Position numbers and translations under genes: made by a program. A model generated the notes under the pieces. It was not told the DNA's origin and made no database searches. It saw nothing but the letters and a program-made list of their open reading frames with translations. This document shows, piece by piece, positions 48,043 to 59,149 of a DNA stretch of 64,000 nt (positions within the stretch are counted from its first letter, which is position 1; every line of letters starts with the position of its first letter). This stretch comes from Acanthacorydalis orientalis (taxonomy: Eukaryota; Arthropoda; Insecta; Megaloptera; Corydalidae). The stretch spans positions 25,066,501-25,130,500 of the forward strand of contig CM068317.1 in assembly GCA_034766995.1 (NCBI GenBank), in the 5' to 3' direction.

Positions 48043-48811
48043 TTTGCCGACGACCAGGCCGTAATGGCTCAAGACTCATACGATCTAGAATTTATGATAA
48101 GATGACTTTATACAGAATATGAGAAGTGGGGATTACATGTAAGTCTGAAAAAGACGGAGTTTTTGGTCGTGAATAGCGAAAAAAAATTGAAATACTTATA
48201 AATGATGACTCTACAATCGAACAAGTTGAAGAGTTTAAATATCTAGGGGCGGTAGTAGATAAAAATAGAATAGGTGAGAGAGAAATCAGACACCGATTAC
48301 AAGAAGCAAAGAAAATAATTGGCTGCCTAAACTACCTATGGTGGGATCGAAACATTTAAAAAAAAAAACGAAAAAACGTATAGGATGGGTTGTGGTAGAG
48401 TCCACCCTCTGTTACGGAAGTGAGATCTGGACAATCAATGCCGAGACAAAGCCAAGGCTGAATGCAGTAGAAATGGGCTACCTCCGACGAAGTGCAAGAG
48501 TCCCCAGGCTTCAACACATAACAAATGAAGAAATCAGACATCGAATGAATGCTGGAGAGACAGTTACCGATAGGATAGAACTTCGAAGTTTAAGATGGTT
48601 TGGGCATTTGATTCGAATGCCAGAAGATCGATGACCACAGCGGATATTCAAATGGGTCCAGCCGGGAAAAAAGAAACGTGGACGACCTCGGCTTTTCTGG
48701 AACGAAGGGATAAGAAAGGTCATGGAGAAAAGGCAGCTAAACGAGGAAATGACTCAGGACCGAAAATCTTGGAAAAGGAGATTTGGCAAGCGGCATCTAG
48801 CTGTATTTTGA
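48043..48811 (+). mobile_element. RTE/CR1-like non-LTR retrotransposon, truncated at the RT active site
   Basis: The copy begins exactly at FADDQAVMAQ, the YADD/FADD catalytic loop of reverse transcriptase. It continues YTEYEKWGLHVSLKKTEFLV, EQVEEFKYLGAVV-like, STLCYGSEIWTINAETKPRL, LRSLRWFGHLIRMPEDR and KKRGRPRLFWNEGIRKVMEK to a stop at 48809-48811. Stops and about three frameshifts interrupt it. The two active-site Asp residues survive, but all RT sequence before them is missing. The C-terminal tail parallels 1800-2008, although family identity is not certain. No target duplication was found. Confidence 0.85.
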
Positions 48812-48859
48812 TAAAATTACATATTATGTTTCATAAATATTATATTGTAATATCAAGCT

Positions 48860-48862
<3 letters not shown>

Positions 48863-48908
<46 letters not shown>
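48863..48908. repeat. (TA)n microsatellite
   Basis: About 46 bp TA shortly after the LINE stop. Confidence 0.97.
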
Positions 48909-48915
<7 letters not shown>

Positions 48916-49479
48916 CAAGCAATTCAAAAAGTAAAGCCGATATCAGCAATAAATCAAAAACATGTTACAGAAATTTCATTTCTTTAAAAATCTTCTGGTA
49001 TCTATAAAGTAAGAGAAGTAAAAAAATCTTTAATGTAATAAAGAAAATTATTTTAAAAATTGAAATAGAAATTGAAGAGATTGATTGACAGATTGTTTTC
49101 GAATGAGTGATTGTTAGCTCTCATTGTAAAGTGAATATTTTTAAAAATTTAGAAAGAGAACAATATAAAAATACAAGAAAACAATTAAAACCGTTATTAA
49201 AACTATCATTCAATTACAAGAAAGGTACCACATTGATTAACAATTTATACTTTCTCACATTTTTAACAAATGTTAATGTTTTTTTCAATATCTTTAAAAT
49301 ATTAGATTGATTTTTAAATACTTTTGTTTCATTATAGAAATGAAGATATTTATTGTTCTACCTGTATCGCTCGATTTGTTTCAGTGAAAATTTTTAAATA
49401 AACAAAATTTTTTCGAATAGTTTTACTTAGTATACTTAGTTTATTACCTCCTCATCTAAGTTATGTCTGTTTCCATCAA
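48909..49479. other. AT-rich spacer, nothing recognised
   Basis: Short domain-free frames only. Confidence 0.5.
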
Positions 49480-50460
49480 AAAACGTTTTCAGTTGTAGAA
49501 AGAGATAGAAGTCGGAGGGAGCAGGTCTAGTGAATGTAGAGCATGAGGAACCAGAAGTCAACAGAATGATTTTTGACAGCTATTTGATCAATGAATAAGT
49601 CGAAGCGTTGTTGTAATGAAACAGGATTTTTTACGTTGTGTTCTGGATCGTTTTTCTTCAATGGCGGCTCGTAACTTGTCCAAAAAGGTACAATAATAAG
49701 CGATATTAATTGTATTTTCCTTTTTCAAGTAATCCATCGACAAAATTTCCTGCACATCCCAAAAAATTAAAACCATGACTTTGCCTGCCGATGAACCAGC
49801 CTTAAACTTCTTTTGTGACTTCTCTTCTCTTAGACCACTATTTCTATTGCTCTTTGGACTCTGGTATGTGGTGATGGATCCAACTCTAATCAGTAGTCAC
49901 AAACTGAGACAAAAAATCTTTTTTATTATTCTGTACTATGGCTAAGCAATCCTTTGAAATTTGGTATCGTGTGCGCTTTTGGTCCACAGTCAGCATTCGC
50001 GGCAGCCATTTCCCTGACATTTTTAACATGCCAAAATTATCAATTAAAATGAAATATACTCTTCCAGTCTATATGCCCAAAGCCTCTGCTATTTCGTGCA
50101 CTTTCATTCGCCGACACTCAAGACCATTCGTGCACTTTATCAATATTTTCTGCAGTAACTGACGTTGAAGACCTGCCATCTCACCTGAATAGACCTGCCT
50201 GGGTCATCTTCGATAGATGTTCGAAGCCTTTGCTATTTCATACACCTTCACTTGCCGGTCACTCAACACCATATCGTGCACTTTATCAACATTTTCTGCG
50301 GTAATTAACGTTGAAGGTCTGCCACTGCGAGGGTCATATTCGATGGATATTCTGCCTCTTCTAAATTCAGCAACCCATTTTATCACTCTCGCATACGTTA
50401 TGTAGGTGTCAGTACATACTACGCATCTTTTAAAAAACTTAGGTGGTATTCTTACCATCC
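49480..50460 (-). mobile_element. Irritans-type mariner relic with duplicated HTH segment
   Basis: The minus strand starts near 50458 with MVRIPPKFF, then RVIKWVAEFRRGRISIEYDP and SGRPSTLITAENVDKVHDMV, an N-terminal domain of Himar1-like type. Toward lower coordinates come TPESKEQ-like pieces, VLIFWDVQEILSMDYLKKEN, IAYYCTFLDKLRAAIEEK and a decayed catalytic C-terminus (APSDFYLF-like, where the third Asp would be). A segment of about 135 bp, at 50225-50360, recurs diverged at 50082-50212, so part of the DNA-binding region is present twice. Terminal repeats were not identified. Many stops. Confidence 0.82.
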
Positions 50461-51110
50461 AAAATTAAAAATTCAATAACCGTACGATGTTTCAATTTAT
50501 TTAATACACTAAAGTAGGCAAAAACGTATTATTAAGATTGCTGCCAAAACTAAACTAAGACACTATTTGCTCTCAAATTTTTACAGACCTCTCAAAAAGA
50601 ATACCACTTCAAGAAAAATACTTTCTTCTCCCCAACGCCATCTGTATGTCACTTCTACGATTTTTTTTAAACCCCTTCGTGATATATATATCACAGGCTC
50701 CAGTAAGTTATTAAACATAAATTCAAAATTGTAACAAGAACCCTAGGAACATTAGCTAGTATTTTTATAAATTATAGATGTGTAAAATGTATGTATGTAA
50801 AAAACCATACCAATTATACTGTTTAATGAGCACATCAAACAAAATCTAATGAAAAGTCTGTCTCGTTTCTAGAATTTTTTTTATATTTTATTCGAATTTT
50901 ATTTATAATTGTTACTTTACACTCGCTACATCAAAATAAATATATACTATGTTGTACTAGATGATAAATTTTGAACAATTTACAATAACGTCGTTGAAAT
51001 AACACAAACAGAGACAATTCTATTTGCAGTCGATTGAACTCTGGAACAAACGACAGTAATTTTACCTAGCTCATCTCATTTCCATATAAGTACACACTGT
51101 ACATTCATCC

Positions 51111-51112
<2 letters not shown>
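50461..51112. other. AT-rich spacer
   Basis: May include the eroded 5' leader of the preceding mariner (to about 50690). Otherwise featureless. Confidence 0.45.

Positions 51113-51164
<52 letters not shown>
51113..51164. repeat. (TA)n microsatellite
   Basis: About 52 bp TA. Confidence 0.97.
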
Positions 51165-51167
<3 letters not shown>

Positions 51168-51169
51168 CA

Positions 51170-51520
51170 TACATGTCTGTATACAATGTACATATTCGTT
51201 CGTTGCCAATCTCGACATTATAAATTTGATTCCATTTCCACACGTGTAAACTGGAAACAGATACTGGAACAGACGACAACGATGTCGATAATGCAACGCG
51301 CGATATCGTCGAACCAGTGTGTCGAACAGAGAACGTGTCGACGAAATGCATGTAGTTGGAACGGATATGATGCGCTTAACGATGCAGTGTTCCGGTTGTG
51401 CTTAAAACAGACTCCATACAAGAGAACATCCGGCGCAATCATAAACGTGTACGAGTGGAACGTAGTTGAGAGCGATGGAGTTCCGGAGAAAAGAAGATGC
51501 TGAGTGAATTTAATCTATTT
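51170..51520. other. GC-richer island 12 with a 105-codon frame
   Basis: The plus frame 51186-51503 is open for 105 codons and includes a Cys/Arg-rich stretch (CVEQRTCRRNACSW). The opposite strand is open too (51218-51442). I recognise no domain and see no upstream or downstream splice pattern that would extend it. It could be a small gene or an exon, but composition alone can explain it. Confidence 0.3.
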
Positions 51521-51766
51521 GTGTGTAGTATATTTGATACACGGAATGATTGTTTCAGCATGAATCTTATTCTTACTTTAGGTATTCTGAATGAGTTGCA
51601 AAGTCGATATTAATCCACAAAGCAACCGGTTATTTAATAAAAGATAAAATGACTCATAGATCTTGATTAAAAATCATGATATCCAATTAAGAAAAAAATA
51701 ATATTCAGTTTCAAATAAATATTAAAATACAGTTTTAGTAAATATTTTATTAGTGTATGAATTCTA

Positions 51767-52694
51767 CGAGGTCAGACAATTAAGTAATGCGACCGATTTT
51801 TTTTCTCGGCCTGTGGTAAAACTGCGAACCTGTAACTACGCCACCGTAATAGCAGATCCCTATAATCTCGATTGAGACCTTGACCACCCTCGTACGATTA
51901 TTTCTTCGCCAGCTGTTTAGTGTTTTGTAACAACGCGCGAGTAGTGCATGTCACGAAAATGGAACAGAGAAATTTAGAGCAACGGTGCGTGATAAAATTT
52001 TGTGCAAAACTCGGAGAAACCGCGACAGAAACTTATGAAAAAGTGCTTAAAGTGTATGGTAGTGATGCCCTGAGTCGTAGTCAGGTGCTTCGGTGGCATG
52101 CCGATTTTAAAAAAGGCCGTGAGAGCGTCAAAGACGAGGCACCATGACGAGGCACCAAACCATGTGGATTTGCTTCTTCGACACCAAAGGGGTGGTTTAC
52201 AAAGAGTTCGTACCACCTGGACAAACCGTAAATCAAGTATTCTACCGCAATGTGCTCGAAAAATTACGAAAAAGGGTGCTCAGAGTGCGTCCAGAGATCG
52301 CGAAGGCTTGGGTTCTGCATCACGACAATGCTCCCAGTCACAGTGCGTTCAGTGTCTCTCAGTTTTTGGCGTCTAAAGGCATCGCAACGTTACCACAACC
52401 GCCCTATTCACCGGATATGTCACCCTGCGACTTTTTCCTATTCCCCCATATGAAAAAATTCGTCAAAGTTCGACATTTTGACTCCGTTGAAGATATCCAA
52501 GATTCTGTGACGAGGGTACTCGGAGAGGTCCCACAAGAAGTGTTCCGGAATTGTTACGAAAACTGGAAAACTCGCTGGAATAAGTGTATAGATGCGGGAG
52601 GGGACTACTTTGAAGGGGATCGCAGCGATGTACCTTAATTTTTAAATATACTCGATTTTTGAATTTTGTCGCATTACTTAATTGTCTGACCTCG
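51767..52694 (+). mobile_element. Internally deleted mariner with near-perfect ends
   Basis: The ends CGAGGTCAGACAATTAAGTA at 51767 and the reverse complement of the right end are identical over about 27 bp. TA duplications lie at 51765-51766 and 52695-52696. The element is 928 bp, some 350 bp short of full length. It retains the leader, the first HTH, the last two catalytic acids and the 3' end. The deletion removed the second HTH and the first catalytic Asp. The interior has high GC for this window and few mutations, so it is young. Confidence 0.95.
51960..52638 (+). pseudogene. Mariner transposase with central deletion
   Basis: The first part (ATG at 51960) reads MEQRNLEQRCVIKFCAKLGE and LSRSQVLRWHADFKKGRESV, the N-terminal HTH, and stops at 52147. 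The second part is open from 52144 to 52638: FDTKGVVYKEFVPPGQTVNQ, then LHHDNAPSHS with Asp at 52324-52326, PYSPDMSPCDFF with Asp at 52429-52431, and the end KCIDAGGDYFEGDRS. The two acids are 34 residues apart. The two parts meet at the direct repeat GACGAGGCACCA (52133-52144, 52146-52157). Without the first Asp no catalysis is possible. A frame for a catalytic-domain fragment of up to 164 residues remains undamaged. Confidence 0.93.
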
Positions 52695-52806
52695 TAGTCA
52701 TTGTTGTCATAACATAAATAATCATTGGCTAGCAACCTTAACAACTGTTAAAATACAAAGATTTAAATGTTTTACTACAACAAAATCAAATCCTTCTGTA
52801 CATAGC

Positions 52807-52960
52807 GTTCTTAAGATGACGATATGTTCTTTAAAATGAGTACTTGTAATAAGTAATAATGATTATTAATCAATAATTAAGCATTTTTAATCAGAAAAAA
52901 ATGAGATTTTATAGGATAAATAAAAAGTTCATTTATGAAAGTGAATTTAATCGTAGTACC
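52807..52960. repeat. Foldback repeat family, copy G (right arm)
   Basis: CGTTCTTAAGATGACGATAT and AATGATTATTAATCAATAAT then AAGCATTTTTAATCAG match the right arm of copies A and B. The left arm is absent. Confidence 0.5.
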
Positions 52961-54321
52961 GAAATTATATTGTTATTTGATAACTAATTGTTTCATATTA
53001 ATGAAGTAATTCTCAAACAAAAGATTTAAACTCTTAAATTAATGTTAATAAAAGTTAAAAGATCTGTATCAAAACATTTTCTATGGCTTCTCAGTAATAG
53101 TTTACTTAGAAGTAGTTCGTTCATTTTTTTATTTCAATGAAAAAACCAATTTTTAATTAACTTTCCATCTGAAAACATTCCTAATGTTAATTACGATTTT
53201 CTTGGACTGGAGTAATATCGATTGGTAACAAATATCCAAGACGAAAAGTTTACATGACTCCCAACTATTCTATAACTTTACATTGGTTTATCAAATTTTA
53301 CCACTTCTCATATCTTCTATCAAAGTCACTAATATTGATTCGGAAAAGTAAGTCTTAATTATTAGTATAAGAAACTACATAACTAATCGATTCGGTTTTA
53401 TATGTTCAATTATGAAATTTTAAAACTTTTTCATTCCTTTTGTCATTTTCTATTGAATTGTGAAGAGGTAGAATACAATTTCGAGATTTGAAAAAGGTAA
53501 CAAACTATAATAGTATTTAGAAAATGGTAAGAACTCCACCTGGACTAAATCAAGCACATCATGCTAGAATACAAGTTTCTAAATAATCAAAGAAGTTTCA
53601 TGTGTCGACAAAAACAAATTCAAAAATATAGAGAACGAAAAAAATTCAAGATTAGTCAAATCTGATTCTCAATAGTAGTGATGTCTTTTAATATTTTAAA
53701 ACGTTGGAATAATTCGGATTCTTTTCATTTCTAAAACCATTTCACCTCTTCTAAGACAAAATTATTTTCATATAAAAAGTATATTTCGTATTTACAAAAA
53801 AACACACTCTTTCTTTAATTTAACAAACTATTTCTGTTCTTACATATTATACTTCATTTTTACCTTTATTTCTTTTCCATTATTATACTCACTTAAATTT
53901 TGACTTTATCTTAAATATCTAGATGGATATTTCATTAGAATGGAATATTTTTCTACACTTATATTTTTATTTTAATTTCTCTACTGAAATACTTAATAAT
54001 GAAAATATTATTATATTTATTTAATTATTTTGACATATTTTTAATGTATAAAATTTCATTGATTTAAAAGCAATAAGTTTAAAATAGTTCCATTTTCCAA
54101 CATTATTCTAAAAGTATTTATTTTTCAGGAAGTAAATTGATTAAATATAGAAAGAAAGTTGTATTTACACAACTTTTTCATAAAATATTACTTAAATTTT
54201 CATAAAAAATATTTTCATAAAAACTATTACTATATGAATTTTTTTATTTCGAAAATAATATTATTTAAGATCTATCGTGTTTTTATTTACGAAATAATAT
54301 GGAAAGTTAATGAAATAGTAG
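52961..54321. other. AT-rich spacer, nothing recognised
   Basis: Long, uniformly AT-rich, without TA arrays; no gene or repeat recognised. Confidence 0.5.
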
Positions 54322-54323
54322 TA

Positions 54324-54864
54324 CTAGGTTGGTAGAAAAAGAATTGCAATTTTCATTTTCTGAATTTTTTTCAATGAAAGTGTCATTTCATTGTGTTCAT
54401 GTTAATATCATTTTAAAGTGCATTTTTGGTCTATATTTTGGTAACATCACTTTCATTTTATTATTAATTATACTTCAAATTGGGCTATTGAATTCAAGAA
54501 GCAAATAAAAACAATTTTTTTTGAGTTCAAAATGGGTGGTAAAACAGCAAAAACTGCTCGTACACTAAACGATGCTTTTTGTGTGTGCACTGTTAGAGAT
54601 CGTATGGAGCAATTGTGGTTCTAGAAATTTCATGCTGGAGACGACAGCTTTAAAGATGAGGAAGGTTGTGGGCGTCCTTCTTCAGTTTATAATGATCAAC
54701 TGAAGTCGTTAGTTGAATCAGAACCACACACAACAATTCGAGAGCTTTCACAAAAGGTAGGCGTTAGTCATTCAGCAGTTCCGGATCATTTAAAACATAT
54801 AATTGTTAAAAATGTGTATAAATCTATAGGTCACAAAACCGCAATTATTTTTCTACCAACTTAA
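54324..54864 (+). mobile_element. HTH-only mini-mariner, copy D (most complete)
   Basis: 541 bp with both ends: CTAGGTTGGTAGAAAAAGAA at the left and, reverse-complemented from the right, TTAAGTTGGTAGAAAAATAA. TA flanks lie at 54322-54323 and 54865-54866. Coding traces include FEFKMGGKTAKTAR, GDDSFKDEEG, QLKSLVESEPHTTIRELSQK and VGVSHSAVPDHLK. The 3' end begins directly after a KNVYKSIGHK-like tail. It is the best reference for the layout of the family. Confidence 0.88.
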
Positions 54865-55124
54865 TACTTATTAAGTCAGTACCAAATGTATATAATTTAT
54901 ATTCCTTCGAGTTTAATAGATATATTTAGAGTGTTATAAGAAACAATGTAATCAAAAATTAAATATTTTAGATAATTGTTCTATAACAAATGAAGTTAGT
55001 ATAGAAAAAAGATTTAAATATAAAAATGTCACATTTTTCACATATTTTTTGCTATAATAACTTATAATTAATTATTATATCTCAATAGAATTCTGTCACT
55101 GCCTACATTCACTTTCATAAGCGA

Positions 55125-55356
55125 ATTTTTTTCGCTTCGCAAAACACAAGAATTTTCTAATCAAAATAAGCAAGAAAATATTGAAAACTTTTAATCTTTA
55201 CTTATGCGAATTCTAATAGCGGTGCCATCATTCTCAAAGTGCTAAGTACAGAATAATCTTATTTATAAAAAGATAAGCAAGAATCAAAAACGATCGATAA
55301 AAAATATTGATGATTTCTTATCAAAAAAATGTTGATATTTGTGAAGTGAAAAAAAG
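55125..55356. repeat. Foldback repeat family, copy D
   Basis: Left outer end CGCTTCGCAAAACACAAGAA then TTTTCTAATCAAAAT; right outer end ATTTGTGAAGTGAAAAAAAG. These pair as the ends of the family do. Between them the arms are shortened. Confidence 0.6.
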
Positions 55357-55589
55357 AAATAATTTTTGAAAGAGATTATTATACCTTTTCTTATTGGAAT
55401 CGTTTCAAATATAAATGTTTTGGTCAATTAAAAGAGCATTAAGCTTCTATTAATCAGCAATAATTATTTACAGTTATATGAAATAAATATCTTAGAAAAT
55501 TAAAAAAAAATCTCAATAAATGCGAATTAAGGAAGGCAGGTTTAAGTAAAGAAAAAAAATATGAGAAAGGACTGAAAAAATTTCGATAC

Positions 55590-56225
55590 TGGTGCGGACG
55601 TCTCACAGTCGACTGGAGCCCGAGATAATTCTTCATAAAACAAATCAGTTGACTTTTATACGGTCCACAATTCGTTTTTATCTGAAATTAAACGCCGTCC
55701 CGAGTGCAGAAAAAAGAATGTAGACGCGCACGCCGAGGATACGAATCTGGACTTCTTCGAGTCTCGTTCCACGTCGTGGATAACACAAACACACACACAC
55801 ACACGTATCTCTCGCGTGCGCGTGATAAATTGTAACACTTTTAAAACGCGCCGAGAGCACCGGGCTTATTATAAGACGCCCGGCTATCCGTAATATTTTC
55901 AGGATTTACCAGTTGATAAATATAATTTATTATCGAGTCGTCGGCGTCGTCGAAAATTTGTTGAGCTGCGAGATGGGTTTTTGCTGTACCTGCTTGCATA
56001 GTTAATGAACTATGCGCGAACTCCTGTACGAAGACTAGAGATATTATAGGTACGGGGTGTATATGTAGGAGTGGGCGGATGAATGATCCCGTAATGTTCG
56101 TGAGGTCGTCGAGTGTCGTTATACGACGACGATCGTTAATTTTTTTCTCATTGTGCGATGTACGGCGACAGAATATACTGTTATGTCCTAGTAGCGAGAG
56201 TTCTTTACCCGTTTGAATCAATTAG
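55590..56225. other. GC-richer island 13, candidate conserved noncoding element
   Basis: About 635 bp of complex CpG-rich sequence with a short (AC)n near 55787-55803 and a hairpin CCGGGC-N12-GCCCGG (55860-55883). The minus frame 55841-56221 (126 codons) is the longest in any island. It shows no domain, membrane segment or repeat, and stays open across the hairpin, so I do not call a gene. Regulatory DNA or a noncoding transcript fits as well. Confidence 0.4.
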
Positions 56226-56282
56226 AACAGGAATTTTATGTTCGTTCTAAATCACACTCACATACATATAAATTGCATGGCC

Positions 56283-56284
<2 letters not shown>

Positions 56285-56342
<58 letters not shown>

Positions 56343-56352
56343 CATGTATGTA
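56285..56352. repeat. (TA)n(TATG)n microsatellite
   Basis: About 48 bp TA followed by TATG/CATG units. Confidence 0.96.
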
Positions 56353-57009
56353 ATATGATTTCATTCTTTAACTCAAAATATTATTTTAAATATAAACCTT
56401 TTTTCAACTAGATGAATAAAACTTTTTAATATTTAATTGAAATTTTATTGAAGTTTTTATAGTACCTTTATCTCGTCTTAAATTACTAAAAAAAAAAATA
56501 AAATTGAACGTGCAGTTATACTAGAAGCTTTGGTGTAATTTTAAATAAATAAACACAATGAACAATCAAACCAATATTTTCTACAATCGTTCAAAATAAA
56601 TCAAATCAAAATTTTTACTAAAATTAAACTCTGAAAACATTTGTTAGAAATACAACAGAACACACTTTTTTATATTGTCCGTACCATTAAAACAAATGAA
56701 AACCGTTAAAACAAATGAAAATAGGTATTTTAAAATCCTATTATAGTGATTTTTTTACTTTGATAAATAAGTATTAAGAATATTGATGTGTTTCTATTAA
56801 AATAAATCGTTTTTTTTTTGGTAACGTATTTATTTTTTTTTTATTTTAGCAAATAATTTTTTAAATCTAAATATTGATTTTGAAAAAAAAACACATTTAA
56901 AGACACTTTATTAATAATAAATTATTATTTAGTTAAAATTACGAAATGAAAATAAATGATACTTTCAATATTTTATAAATGAAACTAAATAATTTTTTTC
57001 ATTTTCTAA
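56353..57009. other. AT-rich spacer, nothing recognised
   Basis: No supported feature. Confidence 0.5.
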
Positions 57010-57300
57010 ATTGTGTGTATGAATTTAAAGGGGCGGAAAATTAACCTCGCGAATTTCGCTCAGACATTGTTTCAGCTCTAGTGAAGATACGGAATAGAAA
57101 GGGGCGTAGTGAAGTTTTCCGATAACGTATGCCTTGCTATTTTCGGTTGCCGTCATGGCTTGGCCGGATGTGCACCGTGCGTTCGTTATTGAATCATTAA
57201 TCCGAAACAACTAATCTGTGATCGCCACGCAGGGAGCTTTTCGAATCCATTTCGCGCTCGGTCGAAATGCTGCTGTACCGGACCGAAAAACCATATTGCT
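57010..57300. other. GC-richer island 14, candidate conserved noncoding element
   Basis: Complex CpG-bearing sequence (GGTTGCCGTCATGGCTTGGC at 57146-57165) with TTATTGAATCATTAATCCG, which holds TAAT/TAATCC homeodomain-type words. It ends where a transposase relic begins. Confidence 0.38.
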
Positions 57301-57339
57301 ACGGGTTGAAAATTTCAAGGGCACAGGTTCGACGTTAAA

Positions 57340-58320
57340 ATGAAAACCATCTGGAAGACCATGGGACGTTCGGATGCTAGAACATGTCTCAAACGTTCAG
57401 TCTGTAAACATATACTGCTTTGGGGTTCTCTGATCGAACTGTCAGGAGAATTTCACACACCGTTCTTAAGTTTCATCCATAAAAAATGATGATTATTCAG
57501 AAACTTAAGGAAGGTGACTGGGAGGACCGAATGGCATGTTGAGATGATATCCTTCAAAATGTTCATATCAAACATTCTTCTGCTCATAAGTGACGAATAT
57601 CACTTTTATTTGTCTGGCTACATTAACAAATAGAATTTTCGTTACTCGGCGGAAAATAATCCTCATCGACTTCATGAAAGGCCTTTACACAGCCAACTTG
57701 TCACTATTTGGTGCGCTGTTGAAGATTTTGGAGTTTATGGTCCTTACTTTTTTGAAGAAAAAAGCCAAACGGTTAAAGTAACTTCCTTTTAATATATGAA
57801 CATATATGCAACAGAACTTTTTGGATTCGAAATTCATCGAACCTGGAGATCCGGGATGTGTGGTTTAAACAGGATGAAACCATCGTTTACACAACAAGCA
57901 GATCAATGAAAATTTTGAGAGAACTGTTTTAGGGCGCTTGATCTCGCTACTCTGTGACGTTTAATGACCAACACGTTCACTCGATCTCCCCCCTTGTGAC
58001 ATTTTTCTTTGAATTCATCTAAAATATGTGGTCTACAAACATCGATCAACTATCATTAATGAACTGCAGGCTGCTATATGCCAATAAATTGTATCGATAA
58101 CGCAGGAAATGACCCTCCGAGTGATGTGAAACTTCATAAATCTACTACAAATGTATATCACGAATGAAGACCACCATCTGGACGATATAAAATTCAAAAC
58201 CAATGAAAAATAAACTGCATGCCATGCACTTATAGATTATGAAATAAAATTTTGAATAGCATTTACCATAGCATTTTTTGTTACCCTTTAAAATCTAGGA
58301 TGTTTTTTTTTTCCGAACCC
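57340..58320 (+). mobile_element. IS630-type DDE transposon relic
   Basis: A mixed-frame translation reads ALGFSDRTVRRISHTVLKFH and KMMIIQKLKEGDWEDRMAC (HTH and linker), then YHFYLSGYINK, FRYWAENNPHRLHERPLHSQ-like pieces, VYGPYFFEEK and FLDSKFIEPGD. RSLDLPPCDIFL follows where WPPRSPDLTPCDFFLW is normal, and it ends TNEDHHLDDIKF-like. The order and spacing fit the insect IS630/mariner-related family with a DD..D/E catalytic core of about 350 residues. Frameshifts are frequent. CCGAACCCTGTATAA at 58314-58328 looks like the right terminal repeat; no left end was found. Confidence 0.78.
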
Positions 58321-58540
58321 TGTATAAGAGTAAAAAAGTAAAAGTAAAAGTAATCTTACCTTAAATTTATTTGAGAGAACTAATGATGCAAATATTGTAA
58401 ACTTTTATTCGTTGTTAACTTCTTCTGATAGTTGAATGTTTTCCTGTAAACAAATAAATTAATTTACTTCACTGCAATATAATTAACTTTAAATTAAATT
58501 TATTCCTGTAAGTTAATCCATTCAGTTAAAGACAGTATAC
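58321..58540. other. AT-rich spacer
   Basis: Nothing recognised. Confidence 0.5.
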
Positions 58541-58580
58541 ATATATATATATATATATATATATGAGAAAGAGAGAGAGC
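58541..58580. repeat. (TA)n(GA)n microsatellite
   Basis: Short TA run grading into GA. Confidence 0.95.
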
Positions 58581-58629
58581 TATGATGCATGAACACAAGT
58601 GTATATGAATTAAATACAAATGAACAAAA

Positions 58630-59086
58630 TACAACAGTGATTCCGTTTTGCGTAAACTACATTTTCATTGCCCGTCCTTCCGTGTCGATTGTTTTACATT
58701 ACGTGTAAAACATGACGTATTAAACGTATTTATTTCCTCGACGAAAATCTTCAACAACATATAAAACACGTTATCAGCCGAAACAAACAAGTAATAATAA
58801 ATTGAGTTATATGTACGCACGGCCGTCCCCCTCGGTTATAAAATGACAATAACAGCAACGGGTAATAAAAGTTGATTATATACAGAGTAGCAGCACTACT
58901 GAACATAGTAATATAGTCAGCAGGTTACAAGAGCAGCAGGAGTAGTGGTTGAAACGGCGTCGACGCTTGCAACTGCGACGGCAACGCGTTGGCAGCACGC
59001 GAATTCCCCGTTAGAAATGTTTGTAATGATTGTAAGGTAAGTGATATACAATGGAACTGATAGGCTGTCATAGACGATTACCGTAA
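58630..59086. other. GC-richer island 15, candidate conserved noncoding element
   Basis: Complex sequence with CAGCAGGAGTAGTGG and ACGGCGTCGACGCTTGCAAC. Near its end lies a consensus splice donor AAG|GTAAGT (GTAAGT at 59037-59042) on the plus strand. Words such as TTACATTACGTG suit homeodomain or bZIP sites. An untranslated exon ending at 59036 or a regulatory block are both possible. Confidence 0.38.
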
Positions 59087-59109
59087 CACACACACACGCA
59101 TGCACACAG

Positions 59110-59149
<40 letters not shown>
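59087..59149. repeat. Compound (AC)n(TA)n microsatellite
   Basis: About 35 bp AC-rich followed by 28 bp TA. Confidence 0.95.

Noticed and set aside
55841..56221. 126-codon minus-strand frame
   Set aside because: Lies in a CpG-rich island where stops are rare; no domain, and it spans a GC hairpin. Kept only as part of the island.
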